Positions 4,077 through 8,571 of a stretch of DNA of 8,571 nt are shown here, piece after piece. The notes beneath the pieces are model-generated. The model searched no databases and was not told the origin of the DNA. It worked only from the letters and a program-made list of their open reading frames with translations. The stretch is from an uncultured Clostridia bacterium (GTDB lineage: Bacteria; Bacillota; Clostridia; Christensenellales; UBA1242): the NCBI GenBank assembly GCA_937891595.1, contig CALATF010000057.1:1-8571 (forward strand), written 5' to 3'. The translations under genes and the position numbers were made by a program. How positions within the stretch are numbered: the first letter of the stretch is position 1; the number at the start of each line of letters is the position of its first letter.

Positions 4077-6896
4077 TTGAGCGAAATTAACAACGAAGAA
4101 AAACAAAATATTAATAACATTAAATCACTATACAAAATGAATACAGATGGGCTTGTTCCAGGTCTTTTTCATGAAGTAAAAAAGGCTAAACAACAATTAT
4201 TTTCATTAGTTAGCACATATAAAGATAAAATTGCTACTATTAAACAAGAACAAGAGCAAAAATTGAAACAAGAACTTTTAAAAGAGCAAGCTAAACTTGT
4301 AGCACAAAGGGCAGAAGAAAATAAAACTAATGCTTCACAAATAAAGGCTGAAGAAGATGAAAATTTGTCTTTTGCAGAACTTTTTGAATCTAAAGAAAGA
4401 GAGAAAAAAGAGAATAAGCAGGAAAAATCTTCTGAAGTAGTTGCACAGGATTCTGCTCAAAATCAAATAAACAATGCTAATCCTAAAGCTCAAGATATTG
4501 CTACAAATAAAGAATTTGTTGCTAGACATAATAATAACGCTCAAAACGCAAATAAAGGTGATAATTTAAAACAATTTACACCAAGGTATTCTGATAATAA
4601 TAGACAGCCATCAAATGCATTTAGAAACGCAAATGCTCAAAATGGGTTTAACAAAAATAATAATAACTTTAATAAAAACCCAAGAGTTTATAACAATACA
4701 GATAATAGAAACGCAAATACTCCATATCAAAGACCTTTTAATAATCAAGGGCAAGGCTTTAATAGACAAAACAATTTCCAACAAAGACCATTTAACAATC
4801 AAAATGGTCAAGGTCAATTTCAACGCTTTCAAAAACCATTTAATAACACTTCAACTACTGCAAATGGTGCAGTTAAATCTCAAAACAAATCATTAATGGG
4901 TATTATCCCTAAGAAAAATAATAACTTAACTTCAGCAGCAACTGTGTTTGCTTCAAAAGAAAGGAGTTTTGGTAATAAAAAGAAAAGTAATGAAAGACCA
5001 GGTGAAGATGAAAGAAAAATTAACAAAAAATCTTTGCTTCGTCGTGGACTTATTGAAGAACAAAATATTGAAGAAAGAATGGTTACCCGTAAGTTAAAAT
5101 TAAAAAGACCTAAAGTTGAAACAGCTCCTATTGTTAGTGCACCTATAACAAATGCTGTTATCACAACTTCAAATTTAACTGTTAAAATATTGTCCGAAAA
5201 AATAGGTAAGCCAGTAACAGAAATTATTAAACAACTTATGCTATTAGGAAATATGTCTACCATTAATAGTACAATCGATTTTCCTACAGCAGAATTAGTT
5301 GCTAATGAACTTGGTATTACTCTTGAACTTAAGATAGAAAAAACCTTTGAAGAAAAACTAAAAGAAAATGCTGTAATTGATGATGGTACAAACAACGAAA
5401 AACGTGCTCCTATAGTAACAATTGTAGGTCACGTTGACCATGGTAAAACTTCTTTACTTGACTATATTAGAAAAACCCATGTTACTTCTGGTGAAGCAGG
5501 CGGTATTACTCAAGCTATAGGTGCTTATTCTATAACTTGGAATGGAGAAAACATAACATTTATTGACACACCTGGTCACGAAGCCTTTATGAATATGCGT
5601 AAAAGAGGTACAGAAATAACTGACGTGGCTGTTTTAATTGTTGCTGGTGACGATGGTATTAAACCACAAACAGTAGAAGCAATTAAACATATTAAAGAAG
5701 CCAAAGTTCCTATGATTGTAGCTATTACTAAAATGGATAAGGCAGATGTTAATGTTGATAGAATTAAACAACAGTTAACAGAACATGATGTTTTACCAGA
5801 AGAATGGGGTGGCGATGCAATTATCGTTCCTGTTTCTTCAGTTACTGGTGAAGGAATATCAAAATTATTAGAAATCATTCTACTTGTTGCAGAAATGCAA
5901 AATTTATCATGTAATAAGAAAAGAAAAGCAGTTGGTACAATTATCGAAGCTCAACTTGATAAAAACAAAGGGCCTATTGCTAATATTATTGTTCAAAATG
6001 GTACTTTAAAACTAGGTGATAGTATTGTTTCAGGTTTCGCTTTAGGTAAAGTAAGAGCTATGATGGACGATAAAGGGAAATCTATTTCTAAAGCAGGCCC
6101 TTCTATGCCAGTTTCAATTCTTGGTTTAGATAGCGTTCCAAGTGCTGGCGACCCAATCCAAGTAGTTGATGAAAAATTTAGCAAACAAGTTATTGCTGAA
6201 AGAAAAATTAAAATGGCTCAAGATAAAATTGATGCTGGTGCAGCAAAAAGTCTTGACGAATTCTTATCAACTCCTGCTCAAGAAGATAAAAAGAAACTTA
6301 ACTTGCTTTTAAAAGCAAGTAGCCAAGGTTCTGTAGAAGCTTTAAAACAATCATTGTTAGAAATAGTTAATGAAGAAGTAAAGATTGAAATTATTTCTAG
6401 TGGTGTTGGTAATATTAACGAAAATGATATTCAACTTGCTAAAGTTTCAAATGCTACAATCGTAGCTTTTGACACAAAAGTACTTTCAAAAATCTCAAAC
6501 TTTGCTAAACAAAACAAAGTTGAAATTAAAGAATATAACATTATTTATAGAGCCATTGAAGATATTGAAAAAGTTATGAAATCAATGATGGCTCCAAAAT
6601 ATGAAGAAAAAATTATGGGGCATGCCGAAGTTAGAGCATTGTTTAAAATTAGTAGTATAGGTACAATTGCTGGTTGTTATGTTCTTGATGGTAAAATAGT
6701 AAGAAATTCTGAAGTTAAAATTACAAGAAAAGATAATATAATTTTTGAAGGTAAAATTGCTACCTTAAAAAGAGAAAAAGATGATGTCAAAGAAGTTGCT
6801 GCTGGATATGAGTGCGGTATAAAAATAGATAACTTTAACGATATTATCGAAGGTGACATTATTGAATGTATAGTTAAACAACAAATTAACTTATAA
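4077..6896 (+). CDS. infB: Translation initiation factor IF-2
   Basis: A 939-residue GTPase that brings initiator fMet-tRNA to the 30S subunit and promotes 50S joining. Start: TTG at 4077, chosen because AGGAG (4063-4067) lies 9 nt upstream. The first in-frame ATG is residue 21 and has no ribosome site. Order: charged, probably coiled-coil region (about 35-130); Asn/Gln/Arg/Phe-rich disordered region (about 150-258); IF2-N domain (about 366-418); G domain with G1 GHVDHGKT (451-458), switch I GGITQAIGAY (475-484), DTPGH (497-501), G4 TKMD (551-554) and G5 around S587-S588; domains II and III; C-terminal fMet-tRNA-binding domain near the end (GTIAGCYV, DDVKEVAAGYECG). The catalytic His501 is present. 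Several G-motif residues differ from the usual ones: A480 for His, T551 for Asn, SS for SA. The protein is longer than B. subtilis IF-2 because of the N-terminal extension. Confidence 0.97.
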   Translation: MSEINNEEKQNINNIKSLYKMNTDGLVPGLFHEVKKAKQQLFSLVSTYKDKIATIKQEQEQKLKQELLKEQAKLVAQRAEENKTNASQIKAEEDENLSFAELFESKEREKKENKQEKSSEVVAQDSAQNQINNANPKAQDIATNKEFVARHNNNAQNANKGDNLKQFTPRYSDNNRQPSNAFRNANAQNGFNKNNNNFNKNPRVYNNTDNRNANTPYQRPFNNQGQGFNRQNNFQQRPFNNQNGQGQFQRFQKPFNNTSTTANGAVKSQNKSLMGIIPKKNNNLTSAATVFASKERSFGNKKKSNERPGEDERKINKKSLLRRGLIEEQNIEERMVTRKLKLKRPKVETAPIVSAPITNAVITTSNLTVKILSEKIGKPVTEIIKQLMLLGNMSTINSTIDFPTAELVANELGITLELKIEKTFEEKLKENAVIDDGTNNEKRAPIVTIVGHVDHGKTSLLDYIRKTHVTSGEAGGITQAIGAYSITWNGENITFIDTPGHEAFMNMRKRGTEITDVAVLIVAGDDGIKPQTVEAIKHIKEAKVPMIVAITKMDKADVNVDRIKQQLTEHDVLPEEWGGDAIIVPVSSVTGEGISKLLEIILLVAEMQNLSCNKKRKAVGTIIEAQLDKNKGPIANIIVQNGTLKLGDSIVSGFALGKVRAMMDDKGKSISKAGPSMPVSILGLDSVPSAGDPIQVVDEKFSKQVIAERKIKMAQDKIDAGAAKSLDEFLSTPAQEDKKKLNLLLKASSQGSVEALKQSLLEIVNEEVKIEIISSGVGNINENDIQLAKVSNATIVAFDTKVLSKISNFAKQNKVEIKEYNIIYRAIEDIEKVMKSMMAPKYEEKIMGHAEVRALFKISSIGTIAGCYVLDGKIVRNSEVKITRKDNIIFEGKIATLKREKDDVKEVAAGYECGIKIDNFNDIIEGDIIECIVKQQINL
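4524..4850 (+). repeat. Low-complexity Asn/Gln/Arg/Phe-rich segment in infB with repeated QRPFNNQ motif
   Basis: Codons for IF-2 residues about 150-258 are dominated by Asn, Gln, Phe and Arg. A short motif recurs: QRPFNNQ at 218-224, QRPFNNQ at 236-242 and QKPFNN at 252-257, spaced 18 and 16 residues. The DNA copies differ at synonymous sites (CCTTTTAATAAT, CCATTTAACAAT, CCATTTAATAAC). The repeat therefore seems kept at protein level or is an old expansion. The segment should be disordered, and its Arg/Phe/Asn content resembles RNA-binding or condensate-forming regions. Confidence 0.75.
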
Positions 6897-6923
6897 TATT
6901 TATTTTTATAAAAAGGATTTTTT

Positions 6924-7277
6924 ATGAGTAATAGAATAGAGAAAGTAAATTCTTTATTAAAACGCAACATAAGTGATATTATTAATAATCAAATTAACGA
7001 CCCAAGAATTCAAGGTTTTATTTCTGTTTCTAGTGTTTCAACAACGCCAGACTTAAAATATGCAAAAGTATTTCTAAGCATATATAGCCAAAATGGTCAA
7101 AAAGAAACATTAGAAGCTATAAAATCTGCTAGTGGATATATTCGCAAAGAACTATCTTCACAAATTAATTTTAGATGTGTTCCAAGTTTAGATTTTGAAC
7201 TTGATACAAGTGCTGAATATAGTGAAAAAATAAACAATTTACTTAATACTATCAATATACCTGATAGTGACGTTTAA
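6924..7277 (+). CDS. rbfA: 30S ribosome-binding factor RbfA
   Basis: A 117-residue single KH-fold protein that binds immature 30S subunits and aids 16S rRNA 5'-end maturation and cold adaptation. Family landmarks are visible: RIEKVNSLLKRNISDIINNQ at the N-terminus, DPRIQGFISVSSV, then TPDLKYAKVFLSIY, and DTSAEYSEKINNLLNTI at the C-terminus. The length is normal. The ATG at 6924 has AAAAGGA (6911-6917) 6 nt upstream. It follows infB by 27 nt, the standard order. Confidence 0.95.
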   Translation: MSNRIEKVNSLLKRNISDIINNQINDPRIQGFISVSSVSTTPDLKYAKVFLSIYSQNGQKETLEAIKSASGYIRKELSSQINFRCVPSLDFELDTSAEYSEKINNLLNTINIPDSDV

Positions 7278-7290
7278 CAATAATTTTTTG

Positions 7291-7308
7291 TATAATAGAT
7301 ATTATAAT
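7291..7308 (+). promoter_or_regulatory. Possible weak internal promoter before nrnA
   Basis: The 52-nt gap between rbfA and nrnA, the longest inside the operon, holds two TATAAT boxes (7291-7296 and 7303-7308). The first has GTGACG (7267-7272), a four-of-six -35 match, at an 18-bp spacing. The second has no recognisable -35. In AT-rich DNA this is weak evidence; a secondary start for nrnA is only a possibility. Confidence 0.25.
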
Positions 7309-7329
7309 TATCTTTAATAAAGGAATTTT

Positions 7330-8313
7330 ATGAAAGAATTAATAAACATTATTAATAAAAATAAAATATTCTCCCTTTTTTGTCATATCTCACCTGATGC
7401 AGATGCTTTAGGTTCGGTAAATGCTTTGAGATTAGTTCTTAAAAAGATGAATAAAAAAGCTTATATTTTTTGTGATGGTAAATGTCCAGCTAATATATCT
7501 TTTTTAAAAGTCCCACTTGAAGAAAAAATTGCAAGAATAGCACAGTCAGACGTCTGCATTATGTTAGACTGTAATTCCTTAGATAGAATAGGAAAGTATG
7601 GCGAATATTTTGATAAAGCAAAAATCAAAGTCAACATTGACCATCACCAAGCTTTAGATTATAAGTTTGATTGTGCTTATACAGATAGTACTTCTCCAAG
7701 TACTTCAGATTTAGTTTATGAAATTATAAAGAATTTAGATGTAACAATAAACTCTGAAATAGCATTAAACTTGTATGCAGGTTTATCTTCAGATACTGGT
7801 TGCTTTCAACATCCATCAACAAATTATGTTAGCCATAAACACGCTTACGAATTAATAAATTATAATTTTGATTTGCAAGAAGCTAATTATAATATGTTTA
7901 AATTTAAGCATAAAAACTATTTGTATTTTTATAAATCTGCTTTAAGAAATACTAAGCCATATCTAAATGGCAAATTATATGTAACATTTTTTAATAATAG
8001 AACTTATAGACGTTTTGAAAAAATCTGCCAAAATTCTGAATGTTTTCAATTTTTAGATGGTATTGATGGCAACGAAATAAGAGTTAAAGTTATTGAAAAA
8101 CAAAAAGGATTTTTTACAATTAGTTTTAGGGCAAATAGGTATGCTAATGTTTGTGAAGTTGCTAAGCATTTTGACGGAGGCGGTCATATTAGGGCAGCCG
8201 GAGGCAAAGCAACAGGTAGTTATAAAGAATTACTTAATAATTTAATTACTTATTGCAAAGAAGAACTTGAAAAATATCCTAACGAAGGCAAAAAGGGAAG
8301 AAAAACTAAATGA
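7330..8313 (+). CDS. nrnA: DHH/DHHA1 phosphoesterase NrnA (oligoribonuclease / pAp phosphatase)
   Basis: A 327-residue cytoplasmic DHH-family phosphodiesterase. Bacillota NrnA degrades very short RNA oligomers (nanoRNA) and dephosphorylates 3'-phosphoadenosine 5'-phosphate. The DHH domain has its metal-binding motifs: H19, D23 and D25 in HISPDADALGS, D80 in MLDCNSLDRIG, DHH at 104-106 and D155 in LSSDTGCF. The DHHA1 substrate-binding domain ends with DGGGHIRAAGG (GGGH at 283-286). The length fits NrnA, not the longer membrane-bound GdpP. The ATG at 7330 follows AAAGGA (7319-7324). The stop overlaps the truB start as ATGA, implying coupled translation. A role in c-di-AMP/pApA turnover is possible for this family but cannot be told from the sequence. 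Confidence 0.93.
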   Translation: MKELINIINKNKIFSLFCHISPDADALGSVNALRLVLKKMNKKAYIFCDGKCPANISFLKVPLEEKIARIAQSDVCIMLDCNSLDRIGKYGEYFDKAKIKVNIDHHQALDYKFDCAYTDSTSPSTSDLVYEIIKNLDVTINSEIALNLYAGLSSDTGCFQHPSTNYVSHKHAYELINYNFDLQEANYNMFKFKHKNYLYFYKSALRNTKPYLNGKLYVTFFNNRTYRRFEKICQNSECFQFLDGIDGNEIRVKVIEKQKGFFTISFRANRYANVCEVAKHFDGGGHIRAAGGKATGSYKELLNNLITYCKEELEKYPNEGKKGRKTK

Positions 8314-8393
8314 TAGGCGTACTTAACATAAATAAACCTAAAGGTGTTACGTCTTCTCAAGTAGTTGTAAAAATAAAAAAGACTTTAAAATAA
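8310..8393 (+). pseudogene. truB: tRNA pseudouridine-55 synthase TruB, N-terminal 27 codons only
   Basis: The ATG overlaps the nrnA stop (ATGA at 8310-8313). It reads MIGVLNINKPKGVTSSQVVV, then KIKKTLK and a TAA at 8391-8393. This is an unmistakable TruB N-terminus (family pattern G-x-L-x-(I/V)-x-KPxGxTS), and rbfA-nrnA-truB is the normal order. A full protein has about 300 residues; the catalytic Asp motif GHxGTLDP should follow within a few residues. None of the three plus-strand frames downstream shows it. A point stop or a simple frameshift therefore does not explain the break. The sequence after about 8390 comes from elsewhere, by rearrangement or assembly join. Confidence 0.85.
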
Positions 8394-8571
8394 TTAATTT
8401 ACAAAATAATAACTTTGTACTTATTGATAATGTTAATTCAAAAAGAGAATTCCAAAATAAAAAGAATATAATGTTAGAATTTGATAAATATAATGAATGG
8501 CTAAATAAACAAGATATTAATTATGTTTGTGATCTAAATAAAATTATATCAGATGGAAAAATTGAATTAAA
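8393..8571 (+). CDS. Unrecognised partial open frame running off the window end
   Basis: From the truB break a frame stays open to the window end. It includes NNFVLIDNVNSKREF and FDKYNEWLNKQDINYVCDL, then DGKIEL. The other two plus frames and the minus strand are stopped here. The frame is technically open back to 8342, but before about 8390 that is only the shadow of truB. The only ATG is at 8471 and lacks a ribosome site, so this is more likely the inside of a gene joined at the break than a complete start. I do not recognise the family. The text is rich in Asn, Lys, Ile and Asp, as expected of an AT-rich genome. Confidence 0.4.
   Translation, partial: MNLQNNNFVLIDNVNSKREFQNKKNIMLEFDKYNEWLNKQDINYVCDLNKIISDGKIEL

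Noticed and set aside
4615..4896. 93-codon plus-strand open frame overlapping infB
   Set aside because: A frame-shifted reading of the Asn/Gln-rich repeat region, giving monotonous Ile/Leu/Thr text with no ribosome site.
4880..5395. 171-codon minus-strand open frame
   Set aside because: It lies fully inside infB opposite the IF2-N and early G-domain codons, has no ribosome site, and its hydrophobic Ser/Leu/Ile-rich text is typical of antisense reading of AT-rich coding DNA.
5576..5878. 100-codon minus-strand open frame within infB
   Set aside because: Antisense of the conserved G-domain codons.
6677..6970. 97-codon minus-strand open frame across the infB-rbfA gap
   Set aside because: It covers conserved codons of both plus-strand genes and has no ribosome site or family resemblance.
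8391..8393. truB stop as a simple point mutation or TGA-type recoding
   Set aside because: The codon is TAA, and none of the three downstream plus-strand frames shows the TruB active-site motif, so a single substitution, frameshift or recoding does not restore the protein.
1..8571. CRISPR arrays, tRNA or rRNA genes, transposase genes
   Set aside because: I saw no regularly spaced repeats, no tRNA- or rRNA-like stretch, and no transposase motifs. The non-coding gaps are all short.

Overview
The window looks like chromosomal DNA of a low-GC Bacillota (Firmicutes) bacterium, probably an uncultured Clostridia- or Bacilli-like lineage. The bases are strongly AT-rich. TGG encodes Trp and TGA is used as a stop, so the standard bacterial code applies. 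The gene order is the conserved Bacillota translation/transcription cluster: rseP end, polC slot, rimP, nusA, ylxR (rnpM), infB, rbfA, nrnA, truB start. The small L7Ae-like gene ylxQ, usual between ylxR and infB in this phylum, is absent.

Layout. Positions 1-~137 carry minus-strand pieces that look like capsule or nucleotide-sugar genes: the 5' end of a probable epimerase and the 3' end of a nucleotide-sugar dehydrogenase. At about 118-141 they run into the plus-strand C-terminal end of rseP (site-2 protease). A consensus promoter at 296-324 precedes a 530-residue gene (352-1944) in the polC position. That protein keeps only the PolC N-terminal region, the OB fold and a complete DEDD 3'-5' exonuclease; the PHP and polymerase parts are missing. 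A second strong promoter with an extended -10 (2012-2040), followed by a leader hairpin framed by an 11-base direct repeat, starts the rimP-nusA-ylxR-infB-rbfA-nrnA-truB operon. truB breaks off after 27 codons (stop at 8391-8393), and an unrelated open frame runs to the window end.

How the genes work together. rimP and rbfA mature the 30S subunit. infB starts translation. nusA acts on transcription elongation, termination and antitermination. ylxR (RnpM) binds RNA and is linked to RNase P. nrnA removes very short RNA and pAp. truB would make pseudouridine 55 in tRNA. All are co-directional with gaps of 16-52 nt and one 4-nt overlap, so co-transcription is likely.

The most interesting item is the polymerase-less PolC derivative. 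It has intact exonuclease residues and a candidate sliding-clamp-binding peptide (QSNLF) in the linker that replaces the PHP half-domain. It could be a stand-alone proofreading or repair exonuclease derived from PolC. Both window edges look like junctions between unrelated sequences, so a chimeric assembly must be considered there. The core from rseP through nrnA reads as intact and syntenic.
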